Part shown: positions 9,828 through 18,289 of the stretch, piece by piece
Numbering within the stretch: position 1 is the first letter of the stretch
Layout: each line of letters starts with the position of its first letter
Origin: an uncultured Flavobacteriaceae bacterium
GTDB lineage: Bacteria; Bacteroidota; Bacteroidia; Flavobacteriales; Flavobacteriaceae
Assembly (NCBI GenBank): GCA_947503105.1
Contig: CANNCM010000006.1
Span: 1-64,000, forward strand
Direction of reading: 5' to 3'
Length of the DNA: 64,000 bases
Made by a program: the position numbers and the translations under genes
Notes under the pieces: generated by a model
Seen by the model: only the letters and a program-made list of their open reading frames with translations
Database searches by the model: none
Told to the model about the DNA's origin: nothing

Positions 9828-10877
9828 TTATAAAATTAGCATAGCATCGCCATAACTATAAAATTTATATTCTTCTTTGACAGCTTCCTTATAGGCTTTC
9901 ATCACAAAATCGTAACCGCCAAAAGCAGAAGTCATCATTAATAACGTTGACTTTGGAGTATGAAAATTGGTAATCATACAATTCGCAATTGAAAAATCAT
10001 ATGGTGGGAAAATAAATTTATTGGTCCAACCACTATACTCGTTAAGCGTACCGCTAGAAGATACCGAACTTTCCACAGAACGCATCACAGTAGTTCCTAC
10101 TGCACAAATGCGTCTTTTTTCTTTTAATGCAGTATTGATTGTTTGTGTTGCGGTACTGTCTATAATAATTTCTTCACTATCCATTTTATGTTTAGAAAGA
10201 TCTTCTACCTCAACAGGGTTAAAAGTCCCCAATCCAACATGTAGGGTCAGTTCTGCAAAATTAATGCCTTTGATTTCGAGGCGTTTCAACAAATGTTTTG
10301 AAAAATGTAATCCTGCTGTTGGTGCCGCTACTGCCCCTTCATTTTTTGCATAGATTGTTTGATAACGTTCTTCATCTTCTGGCTCTACATCTCTTCGAAT
10401 ATATTTTGGAAGGGGTGTTTGTCCTAGTTCTGTTAATTTTCGTCTAAATTCTTCATAAGATCCATCAAACAAAAATCTTAATGTTCGACCTCTAGAGGTG
10501 GTGTTATCAATAACTTCGGCAACTAAACTCTCATCATCACCAAAATATAACTTATTTCCAATTCTAATTTTTCGAGCTGGATCTACTAAAACATCCCAAA
10601 GACGCTGTTCTGCGTTGAGTTCTCTAAGTAAAAATACTTCGATACGAGCACCTGTTTTTTCTTTATTTCCAAAAAGTCTTGCTGGAAAAACCTTGGTATT
10701 ATTTAAGATCATTACATCTTTCTCATCAAAATAATCAATAAGATCTTTGAAATATTTGTGTTCAATGGTTTGTTTTTCTCTGTTCAATACCATTAAACGC
10801 GCTTCATCTCTGTGCTCCGAGGGATATTCTGCTAGAAGGTGTTCTGGTAAATCGAAGTTAAAATGGGATAGTTTCAT
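9828..10877 (-). CDS. queA: tRNA S-adenosylmethionine ribosyltransferase-isomerase QueA
   Basis: 349 residues, normal QueA length. The enzyme transfers and isomerises the ribosyl part of SAM onto preQ1 in tRNA to make epoxyqueuosine. Family motifs are plain: [12 protein letters not shown] near the N-terminus, [22 protein letters not shown] in the middle, and [11 protein letters not shown] near the C-terminus. A good Bacteroidota promoter precedes it and a terminator follows. Confidence 0.96.
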   Translation of the reverse strand: MKLSHFNFDLPEHLLAEYPSEHRDEARLMVLNREKQTIEHKYFKDLIDYFDEKDVMILNNTKVFPARLFGNKEKTGARIEVFLLRELNAEQRLWDVLVDPARKIRIGNKLYFGDDESLVAEVIDNTTSRGRTLRFLFDGSYEEFRRKLTELGQTPLPKYIRRDVEPEDEERYQTIYAKNEGAVAAPTAGLHFSKHLLKRLEIKGINFAELTLHVGLGTFNPVEVEDLSKHKMDSEEIIIDSTATQTINTALKEKRRICAVGTTVMRSVESSVSSSGTLNEYSGWTNKFIFPPYDFSIANCMITNFHTPKSTLLMMTSAFGGYDFVMKAYKEAVKEEYKFYSYGDAMLIL

Positions 10878-10900
10878 TTGTTATAATTTTTTACAAGTTG

Positions 10901-10932
10901 CAAATATACAATCTGAAAATAGGCGTTGTCAA
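10901..10932 (-). promoter_or_regulatory. Promoter of queA
   Basis: On the minus strand TTG (10930-10932) and a perfect TATATTTG (10901-10908) are separated by 21 bp, matching the Bacteroidota sigma-A consensus. The -7 box lies 23 bp upstream of the queA ATG. Confidence 0.65.
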
Positions 10933-10955
10933 GTAAATAGGGGTTTATTTTTTAA

Positions 10956-12185
10956 TTACTCTATTGTGAATCCAAGCGTTTGAAGATCGTTCCAAAAATC
11001 TGGGTAAGATTTAGAAACGACTTCTGCATCACTAACAAAAAGTTTTGTTTTTAGGGCAAGTGGCGCAAAGGCCATAGCCATTCTGTGGTCGTTGTATGTA
11101 CTGATGACAACATCAGAATTTAGTTCTAATGGTGTTTTCATGTGTAGGCTGTTTTGGGTAATTTCAATAGTTGTTCCTAATTTTTTGATTTCATTTTGGA
11201 GCGCAACTAATCTATCCGTTTCTTTAATTTTAAGGGTGTGTAACCCTGTCAAATCGCAATCAATTTTTAATCCTAAACATGTTACACAAATGGTTTGAGC
11301 AATGTCTGGAGCATGAGACAAATCGAGTGATAGACACTTTGGTAATGGCAGTTCAATTTTTTTTAAAGTGAGTGTTGTTCCATTAAAAGTACTTTCAACA
11401 CCCAAATCTTTATAGATATACTGAAGCACTGCATCACCTTGTAAACTTGTTGATTTGTATGCCGAAATAGCTATTTGAGTCCCCACAGGGCTGAGCGCAA
11501 CAATACTATAAAAGTAAGAGGCAGACGACCAATCGGACTCTATAACAAAAGTTTTTGGTACAAATTGATGCAATGGAGAAACTGTAATGGTATCGGAATC
11601 AAAACTTGTTTGGATCCCCAAATCATTAAGTAATGATAATGTCATATTGATGTAGGGAGTCGATGTAATTTTTCCTTCCAGACGTAGCGTTAATCCATTT
11701 TCTAATGTGGGTGCAATCAAAAGTAGTGCAGATATGTATTGACTACTAACATTAGCTTTCATGACCACACTGTTTTTTGTTAGTGCTTTTCCTTCGATCA
11801 GTAAAGGCGGATACCCTTCATTTTTGGTGTAAGAAATACAAGCGCCTAGAGAGTTCAATGCATCGACTAAAATTTGAATTGGACGTTCTTGCATTCGTGA
11901 AGAACCTGTAAGTGTTGTGGTCTTTCCAGAGCGAGTTGCAAAATATGCTGTCAAAAAGCGCATGGCTGTTCCAGCATGATGAATATCCACAATAGTATGT
12001 TCTGTGTCTTCTACACTTAGAGCTTTTTGCATCAACTGGCTGTCATCAGAATTGGATAGATTTTTTATTTCTAACCTTTCAAATAAAGCTTGAAGCAATA
12101 ACACTCTGTTAGATTCACTTTTTGAACCTGTAATTTTCAGTTCAGAAAACGACTTAATATTGGATTTGTTTAATTGAACCTTCAC
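10956..12185 (-). CDS. aroA: 3-phosphoshikimate 1-carboxyvinyltransferase (EPSP synthase)
   Basis: 409 residues. It catalyses the sixth step of the shikimate pathway, from shikimate-3-phosphate plus PEP to EPSP. Motifs seen: ITGSKSESNR with K22, the LTGSSRMQERPI loop, SDWSSASYFYS, KETDRL and DHRMAMAFAPLAL. The protein is slightly short of the roughly 427 residues of E. coli, as is common in Bacteroidota. It follows the mazG-like gene by 2 bp and is downstream of other aromatic pathway genes. Confidence 0.95.
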   Translation of the reverse strand: MKVQLNKSNIKSFSELKITGSKSESNRVLLLQALFERLEIKNLSNSDDSQLMQKALSVEDTEHTIVDIHHAGTAMRFLTAYFATRSGKTTTLTGSSRMQERPIQILVDALNSLGACISYTKNEGYPPLLIEGKALTKNSVVMKANVSSQYISALLLIAPTLENGLTLRLEGKITSTPYINMTLSLLNDLGIQTSFDSDTITVSPLHQFVPKTFVIESDWSSASYFYSIVALSPVGTQIAISAYKSTSLQGDAVLQYIYKDLGVESTFNGTTLTLKKIELPLPKCLSLDLSHAPDIAQTICVTCLGLKIDCDLTGLHTLKIKETDRLVALQNEIKKLGTTIEITQNSLHMKTPLELNSDVVISTYNDHRMAMAFAPLALKTKLFVSDAEVVSKSYPDFWNDLQTLGFTIE

Positions 12186-12187
12186 CT

Positions 12188-12514
12188 TTATTGTAATTTT
12201 TTGTTGGCATGATGACGATTATGATCGCGCTTTGTTTTAAGCTCTAATTTTTTATCAAACACAGCTTGCAAATCTACTCCCGTTTGATTGGCCAAACAAA
12301 GTACTACAAAAACAACATCGGCCAATTCTTCGCCTAGATCTTTATCTTTGTCCGATTCCTTTTCGCTTTGCTCCCCATAACGGCGTGCAATAATACGGGC
12401 TACCTCCCCTACTTCTTCAGTGAGCTGCGCCATATTGGTAAGCTCATTAAAATAACGAACACCATGCGTTTTTATCCATTCATCGACTGTTTTTTGTGCA
12501 TTTTGAAGATTCAT
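12188..12514 (-). CDS. MazG-like nucleotide pyrophosphohydrolase
   Basis: 108 residues, a single MazG domain. The metal-binding helices are visible: EEVGE at 33-37 and EELADVV at about 62-68, the ExxE...ExxD pattern that binds Mg2+ and hydrolyses nucleoside triphosphates to monophosphates. It is much shorter than two-domain E. coli MazG and is of the house-cleaning type seen across Bacteroidota. It is 2 bp upstream of aroA and 78 bp downstream of dtd on the same strand. Confidence 0.88.
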   Translation of the reverse strand: MNLQNAQKTVDEWIKTHGVRYFNELTNMAQLTEEVGEVARIIARRYGEQSEKESDKDKDLGEELADVVFVVLCLANQTGVDLQAVFDKKLELKTKRDHNRHHANKKLQ

Positions 12515-12592
12515 AACTTTCTATTTTACAAAGAACTAAAGTAGTTAATGTCCTTTTGATATCAAATAATATCCCTTTAAATTAACTTAGAA

Positions 12593-13045
12593 TTATTCAC
12601 GGTTTTTGGTGTCTATAATAATCGTTACAGGGCCATCGTTCAAGAGTTCAACTTTCATATCTGCCCCAAAAACTCCAGACGGAACGTCCTTTCCTAAATC
12701 TTGTTTCAACTGATTTATAAACTGCTTATAAAGAGGGGTTGCAACTTCTGGCCGTGCGGCTTTTATATAACTTGGTCGATTGCCTTTTTTGGTTTGAGCA
12801 TGAAGCGTAAATTGGCTAATGACTAATGCTTCAAAATTTTGATCTATTAATGATAAATTCATCAAGCCATTACTGTCGCTAAATATTCTAAGGTTTGAGA
12901 TTTTCTTACTCAACCATTTTACGTCATCGAGGGAATCTTCAGAAACAATCCCAAGAAAAATCAATACTCCAGATGCAATTTGACCTTTAATCTTATGATC
13001 TATTGTTACACTTGCTTTTGTAACTCTTTGAATTACTGCTCTCAT
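12593..13045 (-). CDS. dtd: D-aminoacyl-tRNA deacylase
   Basis: 150 residues, full length for DTD. It hydrolyses D-Tyr and other D-aminoacyl-tRNAs (and Gly-tRNAAla), acting as a chirality proofreader. Signatures: MRAVIQRVTKASV at the N-terminus, SQFTLHAQTKKGNRPSY in the middle (family SQxTL) and NDGPVTI near the C-terminus (family GP motif). Its ATG overlaps the rsgA stop by 4 bp (ATGA). Confidence 0.95.
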   Translation of the reverse strand: MRAVIQRVTKASVTIDHKIKGQIASGVLIFLGIVSEDSLDDVKWLSKKISNLRIFSDSNGLMNLSLIDQNFEALVISQFTLHAQTKKGNRPSYIKAARPEVATPLYKQFINQLKQDLGKDVPSGVFGADMKVELLNDGPVTIIIDTKNRE

Positions 13046-14016
13046 GGAGTATCGTATGAATCGGTTCGATAATTAGCGTCTTCACCTTCCAAAATTTGTA
13101 AATACGATTTGTAGCGCGATGCGGCTATTTCTCCAGATTCAACCGCTTGTTTTACAGCACATTTTGGCTCGTGTAAATGAAGACAATTATGGAATTTACA
13201 ATCTGATTTTATGCGAAATAATTCTGGAAAATAATGGTCTAATTCTGCAGGCTCCATATCGACAACACCAAACCCTTTGATGCCAGGGGTGTCAATAATA
13301 TGTGCATCAAAACTCAAGTCGAACATTTCTGCAAAAGTGGTGGTGTGTTGTCCTTGTTGGTGCAGTTCTGAAATGGCTTTTGTTTTTATATTCAGTCGTG
13401 GTTCAATCGTATTTACAAGTGTGGACTTGCCTACCCCAGAATGTCCAGAAAACATACTGGTTTTTCCTTTCATTTTTGACTTTACAACGTCTAAGTTTTC
13501 GCCCTCTTTAGCCGAGATTTTGATGCAATCGTAACCAATTTTAGAATACACTTGAATTAAATTTTTCACAATGGCTTCAGTGGCGCTATCATAAGCATCC
13601 GTCTTGTTGAACACCAAAATGGCTTCAATTTGGTAAGCTTCGGCAGTCACCAAAAAACGATCTATAAAACTGGTAAATGTTGGCGGATTGTCGATAGTAA
13701 TTAACAAAAAAACCTGATCGATATTACTCGCAATAATATGCGTTTGCTTGGAGAGATTTACAGACTTTCTAACGATATAATTTTTTCGTGGGTGAATGGT
13801 TTTTATCACTCCAGTCTTTTTATTGTTGCTGGTTTCTAAATCAAAATCTACTACATCGCCCACTGCAATTGGATTGGTACTTTTAATGCCTTTCATACGG
13901 AATTTACCTTTGATACGGCACTCAAAAAAAGCACCACTCAAAGCCTTGACAGTGTACCAACTTCCTGTCGATTTATAAACCGTTCCCGTCATATATTTAA
14001 TAGCATTAGAAGACAC
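13042..14016 (-). CDS. rsgA: Ribosome small-subunit GTPase RsgA
   Basis: 324 residues. A circularly permuted GTPase that assists late 30S maturation. It has an N-terminal OB fold (residues 1-75), then the permuted G motifs in order: NKTD (G4), GHSGVGKSTL (G1) and DTPGIKGF (G3). A C-terminal zinc-binding knuckle follows (CKFHNCLHLHEPKC). It is separated from the aromatic operon by a strong hairpin, and its stop overlaps the dtd start. Confidence 0.95.
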   Translation of the reverse strand: MSSNAIKYMTGTVYKSTGSWYTVKALSGAFFECRIKGKFRMKGIKSTNPIAVGDVVDFDLETSNNKKTGVIKTIHPRKNYIVRKSVNLSKQTHIIASNIDQVFLLITIDNPPTFTSFIDRFLVTAEAYQIEAILVFNKTDAYDSATEAIVKNLIQVYSKIGYDCIKISAKEGENLDVVKSKMKGKTSMFSGHSGVGKSTLVNTIEPRLNIKTKAISELHQQGQHTTTFAEMFDLSFDAHIIDTPGIKGFGVVDMEPAELDHYFPELFRIKSDCKFHNCLHLHEPKCAVKQAVESGEIAASRYKSYLQILEGEDANYRTDSYDTP

Positions 14017-14066
14017 AAAGAAACAAATTTCTTTTTACAACATAATATGTTTCAACTTGTATGAAT

Positions 14067-14094
14067 AACAAAGGGTGCAATAGCACCCTTTGTT
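14067..14094 (-). terminator. Hairpin terminator at end of aromatic operon
   Basis: A perfect 12-bp stem (14067-14078 with 14083-14094, loop AATA) directly abuts the DAHP synthase stop codon. The T-rich side on the minus strand is short, so termination may be partial and allow read-through into rsgA. Confidence 0.7.
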
Positions 14095-15177
14095 TTATCC
14101 TTTCAAAATTTGTTTTTGATGATTAATGGATTCTTGGTGAATTGCTTTAAAGAGTTTTAAAATAAACTCTTCGCTAAGGTTGTGTTGTTCGCCTTCGAGG
14201 ACCATTTTACCCAAAATTTCATTCCATCGTTTGCTTTGCAAAACAGCTACATTTTTTTCTTTTTTGAGTGCTCCAATAGCTTCAGCAACTTTCATACGTT
14301 TACCTAAAGTTTCCAAAAGCTGATTATCTACTACATCAATTTGTGCTCGTAATTTTTGGAGCTCACTAGTATAGTCTGCTTCTGTTGTACTTACATTACG
14401 GATTTTTAAATCCTTGGTGTACTGAATTAGTGTGCTAGGTGTAATTTGCTGTGCAGCATCACTCCATGCGTTATCGGGATCAAAATGAGTTTCAATCATC
14501 AAACCATCAAAGTTTAAATCCAATGCTGTTTGACATACATCAAAAACCATATCGCGTTTTCCAGTGATGTGAGAAGGATCGTTGATGAGTGGTAGGTCTG
14601 GAAATTTCGTTTGTAATTCTATAGCCAATTGCCACTCTGGATTATTTCTATATTTTGATTTTTCATAGGTTGAAAACCCTCTGTGAATGACACCAAGATT
14701 TTTGATATTTGCAGATGCCAATCGCTCTACAGCACCAAGCCAAAGTGCAAGGTCTGGATTGACTGGATTTTTAATCAAAACAATCTTATCGGTACCTTCT
14801 AGAGCATCGGCAATTTCTTGAACAATAAACGGGCTTACTGTTGAGCGTGCGCCAATCCAAAGCAAATCGATATCGTGTTCTAGCGCCAACTCAACGTGTG
14901 CTCTATTGGCCACTTCTGTTGCCGTTTTCAGTCCTGTTTCGGCTTTTACTTTTTGCAGCCATTTGAGTCCCAAAGCACCTACCCCCTCAAAATTTCCAGG
15001 TCGTGTTCTTGGCTTCCAAATACCAGCACGAAAATAACTGACATCTGAATCTTTGAGTTCGTGAGCAATTTTTAAAACTTGCGCTTCTGTTTCGGCACTA
15101 CACGGCCCTGCGATCACTAGCGGATGCTCTAATTGCAAATCATCTAGCCATGTTCTAAGTTGTTTACTATTTTCCAT
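14095..15177 (-). CDS. Bifunctional DAHP synthase / chorismate mutase (type II)
   Basis: 360 residues. The N-terminal part (about 1-260) is a 3-deoxy-7-phosphoheptulonate synthase of the AroG/KdsA-like class, with VIAGPCSAETEAQ, FRAGIWKPRTRPGNFEG, LIKNPVNPD and DPSHITGKR. The C-terminal part (about 270-355) is an AroQ chorismate mutase (LQKLRAQIDVVDNQLLETL, then RMKVAEAIGALKK). The enzyme therefore supplies both the first shikimate-pathway step and the chorismate-to-prephenate branch. In such fusions the mutase domain often serves as the allosteric module. It is the last gene of the pheA-led operon. Confidence 0.95.
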   Translation of the reverse strand: MENSKQLRTWLDDLQLEHPLVIAGPCSAETEAQVLKIAHELKDSDVSYFRAGIWKPRTRPGNFEGVGALGLKWLQKVKAETGLKTATEVANRAHVELALEHDIDLLWIGARSTVSPFIVQEIADALEGTDKIVLIKNPVNPDLALWLGAVERLASANIKNLGVIHRGFSTYEKSKYRNNPEWQLAIELQTKFPDLPLINDPSHITGKRDMVFDVCQTALDLNFDGLMIETHFDPDNAWSDAAQQITPSTLIQYTKDLKIRNVSTTEADYTSELQKLRAQIDVVDNQLLETLGKRMKVAEAIGALKKEKNVAVLQSKRWNEILGKMVLEGEQHNLSEEFILKLFKAIHQESINHQKQILKG

Positions 15178-15187
15178 AGTGTCTTGT

Positions 15188-16039
15188 TTAAGAAATTCCT
15201 TTTAGTATTGTTTTTATATAATTTGTATTCTTCATTTCGTTTCGAATGGCCTCAAAATTCTCAGACTCCATCAATTGTTTAAAGTGTGTTAAATTTTGAA
15301 TGTATTCGTCTAATGTTTCAATAACATTTGTTTTATTTTGTTCAAAAATAGGCGCCCACATTTCGGGCGAGCTTTTTGCGAGGCGCACTGTAGATTCAAA
15401 TCCACTACCAGCCATATCAAAAATATTACTTTCGTTTTTTTCTTTTTCAATGACAGTTTTCCCAAGCATAAATGAACTGATATGCGATAAATGAGACACA
15501 TACGCAATATGTTTGTCATGATCTCTAGCATTCATATGGCGAATACGCATACCAATAGATTCAAAAATTGCAATGACCTTTTTGGATAACTCTAAATCTG
15601 TTTTTTCAATATCACAAATGATATTTGTTTTGTTTTGAAACAACCCCAAATGTGCTGCTTTTGGTCCTGAAAATTCTGTCCCTGCAATAGGATGATTAGC
15701 CAAAAACTGTGAACGCTTTGGATGACGATCCGCAATCCTACAAATGGCTTCTTTTGTAGAGCCCATGTCCACAATAACACCTTGTTTTGGGATAAGGGAC
15801 AAAAGCGTTGGCAATAGTTTTAAAGTCGCATTTACAGGAATTGCTAAAAGCACCATATCGGCATTTTTTACATCCTCTAAAACTGCTTTTTTATCAATTA
15901 ATCCTAACTCTAAGGCGGTTGCCAGATGGGCCTCATTCTGGTCAATACCATAAATAACAACATCCGATTTTAGAGCTTTTAAATCTAAAGCAAAACTTCC
16001 TCCAATGAGTCCTATTCCTATGATATATACGTTTCTCAT
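15188..16039 (-). CDS. tyrA: Prephenate dehydrogenase
   Basis: 283 residues. It converts prephenate to 4-hydroxyphenylpyruvate with NAD(P)+ for tyrosine synthesis. The Rossmann motif GIGLIGGS is at 8-15, DMGSTKEAI follows the NAD fold, and the catalytic His is in the FLANHPIAGTEFSGP block. No C-terminal ACT domain is present. Its ATG overlaps the end of the upstream aminotransferase gene by 4 bp, and it is followed 10 bp later by the DAHP synthase-chorismate mutase gene. Confidence 0.95.
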   Translation of the reverse strand: MRNVYIIGIGLIGGSFALDLKALKSDVVIYGIDQNEAHLATALELGLIDKKAVLEDVKNADMVLLAIPVNATLKLLPTLLSLIPKQGVIVDMGSTKEAICRIADRHPKRSQFLANHPIAGTEFSGPKAAHLGLFQNKTNIICDIEKTDLELSKKVIAIFESIGMRIRHMNARDHDKHIAYVSHLSHISSFMLGKTVIEKEKNESNIFDMAGSGFESTVRLAKSSPEMWAPIFEQNKTNVIETLDEYIQNLTHFKQLMESENFEAIRNEMKNTNYIKTILKGIS

Positions 16040-17181
16040 GTACTGCGTTTTATGGCTTCTTTTATAGATGCTTCATTGGCACACAAAGAAAAACGTACAT
16101 AGCCATTTCCGTTGGATCCAAAAATAGTTCCAGGGGCTACAAATATATTTTTCTTATAAAGTAATTCATCAATAAAATACTCAGAATCAACGCCTTGTGG
16201 TAGTTTTGCCCAAACAAACATCCCTGATGTTTTTGGATCAAAATCACAACCTAATTGCGTTGCTAATTGCCAAACAAGTTGTCGACGTTTTTCATAAATA
16301 GTATTCAATTCCTTAAACCATTCTTTTGATGATTTTAGCGCCTCAATAGCACCCTTTTGAACGCCATAAAACATTCCAGAATCCATATTACTCTTTACCT
16401 TAATGACATTTTCTATGTGATGGGCCGCGCCAGAAAGCATACCTACACGCCAGCCTGCCATATTGAACGTTTTACTCAGTGAATTTAATTCTAAGCACAC
16501 CTCTTTAGCGCCTTCAAAATTGAAAATACTTGTTGGGTTGTCATTCAAAATAAAACTATAAGGATTGTCATTTATCAACAAAATCTTGTGTGCTTTTGCA
16601 AATTGGATCAAGGCCGTCAAATGTGCTTTTGAAGCTTTGGTTCCTGTTGGCATATGTGGATAATTTACCCACATGAGCTTGACTTTGGATAAATCCATTT
16701 TTGACAATTCGTCAAGATTTGGTTGCCATTGTGATTCGGATTTTAAATCATAAAAAATTGGCGTTGCCCCCATGAGTTTTGTAACGGAGTTATAGGTTGG
16801 ATAGCCCGGATTGGGAATAAGCACAGCATCCCCTTCATTGAGGTAAGCCATAGAAATGTGCATAATTCCTTCTTTACTTCCCATGAGTGGTAAAATTTCA
16901 GATTCAGAATTTAATTCTACACTATAATTATTTATATAAAACTCAGAAATTGCCTTTCTAAGTTCCGGCAATCCTTGATAACTCTGGTATTTATGAGCAG
17001 TTCTTGCAGAAAGACTTGTGTTGAGAGCTTCTACTACTTGTGGTGGTGGTGGCAAATCGGGGCTGCCAATACCGAGATTGATCACTGGTTTTCCGTCTGC
17101 AAGAAGTGCACGTACTTCTTTCAATTTTCTTGAAAAATAATACTCTTCAACGGTATGTAATCGGCGGGCTACACTACTCAT
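16036..17181 (-). CDS. PLP aminotransferase class I/II, aromatic operon
   Basis: 381 residues, fold type I aminotransferase. Seen: INLGIGSPDLPPPP near the N-terminus, the PGYPTY and NYPHMPTG substrate loops, and the PLP Lys in ELNSLSKTFNMAGWRVGM. Sandwiched between pheA and tyrA with 4-bp overlaps on both sides, it most likely transaminates phenylpyruvate and 4-hydroxyphenylpyruvate to Phe and Tyr. The family alone would also allow Asp, Ala or LL-diaminopimelate aminotransferase, so the substrate is inferred from context. Confidence 0.9.
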   Translation of the reverse strand: MSSVARRLHTVEEYYFSRKLKEVRALLADGKPVINLGIGSPDLPPPPQVVEALNTSLSARTAHKYQSYQGLPELRKAISEFYINNYSVELNSESEILPLMGSKEGIMHISMAYLNEGDAVLIPNPGYPTYNSVTKLMGATPIFYDLKSESQWQPNLDELSKMDLSKVKLMWVNYPHMPTGTKASKAHLTALIQFAKAHKILLINDNPYSFILNDNPTSIFNFEGAKEVCLELNSLSKTFNMAGWRVGMLSGAAHHIENVIKVKSNMDSGMFYGVQKGAIEALKSSKEWFKELNTIYEKRRQLVWQLATQLGCDFDPKTSGMFVWAKLPQGVDSEYFIDELLYKKNIFVAPGTIFGSNGNGYVRFSLCANEASIKEAIKRST

Positions 17182-17999
17182 TTTTTGGCGTTTTCATATT
17201 CTCCTAAAACTTTAAATTCTTCGGCCATTATGGTCATGATGGCCTTTGCTTTGTTATAATCTTCAAAAGCATCAAATGTAACATCTACAAAAAAAGCATA
17301 TTTCCAAGGCGTATCAATTTTTGGTAAGGATTGAATTTTTGTTAAATTTAATTTACAATCGCTCATCACATTTAACATTGCAGCCAAACTTCCTCGCTTA
17401 TGATCTAACATAAATTTCAAAGAAGCTTTATTGATTTTTGTTGATGAATTTTGATTTCGTTCAACAATTACAAAACGTGTTTCGTTCTGCGGTATGGTTT
17501 GAATGCTTTTCTCTAAAATTTTTAATTGATAAATTTCTGAAGCGGTTTCGCTTGCAATGGCTGCAATTCCAAAAAGTTGTTGGTTATGAATTCGTCTCGC
17601 CACTTCTGCGGTGTCGCTATCCTCTACCAATTTGATATGTGGGTATTGATCAAAAAAGGCTTTACATTGCAACAATGCCATTGGATGCGAGTGGACTTCT
17701 TTTATGTCATTTATTTCTTGCCCAGAAAGAGCCATCAAATTATGCTGAACATCCAAATAATATTCTCCAGTTATATGAAGCGCGTTGGAATCGATTAATG
17801 CATAATTTGGAATTATTGAGCCTGCAATAGAATTTTCTAGTGCCATGATTGCTGCATCAGAATTGTGTTTGACAAGACTACTGACCACCTCATTGAATGT
17901 TAAAAAAGGTAATGTTTCAACCGCCTCTAAAAAATAATGTTTAGAAACAATATCATGAAACGATCCTTGAATTCCTTGTATGGCTACTTTTTTTATCAT
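17178..17999 (-). CDS. pheA: Prephenate dehydratase
   Basis: 273 residues. It converts prephenate to phenylpyruvate. The catalytic TRF motif is in NETRFVIVE and the substrate-binding region includes ALENSIAGSI. A C-terminal ACT domain (about 195-270, LKFMLDHKRGSLAAML) would bind Phe for feedback inhibition; the usual ESRP region reads KIQSLP. It is first in the operon, and its ATG follows directly on the T-run of an attenuator, with no space for a conventional ribosome-binding site. Confidence 0.95.
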   Translation of the reverse strand: MIKKVAIQGIQGSFHDIVSKHYFLEAVETLPFLTFNEVVSSLVKHNSDAAIMALENSIAGSIIPNYALIDSNALHITGEYYLDVQHNLMALSGQEINDIKEVHSHPMALLQCKAFFDQYPHIKLVEDSDTAEVARRIHNQQLFGIAAIASETASEIYQLKILEKSIQTIPQNETRFVIVERNQNSSTKINKASLKFMLDHKRGSLAAMLNVMSDCKLNLTKIQSLPKIDTPWKYAFFVDVTFDAFEDYNKAKAIMTIMAEEFKVLGEYENAKK

Positions 18000-18031
18000 A
18001 AAAAAAAATCTCGGCTTTTGGACCGAGACTT
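18000..18031 (-). terminator. Attenuator terminator before pheA
   Basis: On the minus strand TCTCGG and CCGAGA form a 6-bp stem (18024-18031 region against 18009-18014), extendable by a G.T pair, followed by nine T that run into the pheA ATG. Its 5' arm is also complementary over 8 bp to 18066-18073, inside the leader-peptide coding region, giving a competing antiterminator. Confidence 0.85.
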
Positions 18032-18054
18032 ACATTGAATATTTTTGTTTAAAA

Positions 18055-18132
18055 TTATACAAAAAAAGTCTCGTTCTTTTCGCTAAAAAAGAAATAAAAC
18101 CAGCTATAAGTTGTATAATTTGCGTACTTCAT
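18055..18132 (-). CDS. Aromatic amino acid leader peptide
   Basis: A 25-codon ORF with ATG at 18130-18132 and TAA at 18055-18057, directly upstream of the attenuator. It encodes a peptide with six Phe, four Tyr and one Trp, concentrated in TTYSWFYFFF (codons 7-16) and a second FF at 23-24. Codons 20-23 (bases 18066-18073) contain CGAGACTT, the exact complement of the 5' arm of the terminator. A ribosome stalled on the aromatic run would leave this segment free to pair and would block the terminator. One that reaches the stop codon would cover it. This is classical Phe/Tyr attenuation logic controlling pheA, the aminotransferase, tyrA and DAHP synthase. Confidence 0.88.
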   Translation of the reverse strand: MKYANYTTYSWFYFFFSEKNETFFV

Positions 18133-18148
18133 TATATGTAATAAGTGG

Positions 18149-18178
18149 CTAAAGTAGATATTTTTTTTTCAAAACAAA
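18149..18178 (-). promoter_or_regulatory. Promoter of the aromatic operon
   Basis: TTTG (18075-18078 within 181xx, i.e. 18175-18178) and TACTTTAG (18149-18156) on the minus strand, 18 bp apart, fit the Bacteroidota consensus. Transcription would begin near 18143, about 10 nt before the leader-peptide ATG. Confidence 0.6.
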
Positions 18179-18289
18179 ATTCAATTTTATTTTTTTTGAA
18201 GTTCTCTGGTAATTTTCAATGATTCTGAAATAAATCAAGGTTAAATTGAAGAATAGTTATTTTTTAGACTATTTTTTGAAATTCCTTAA

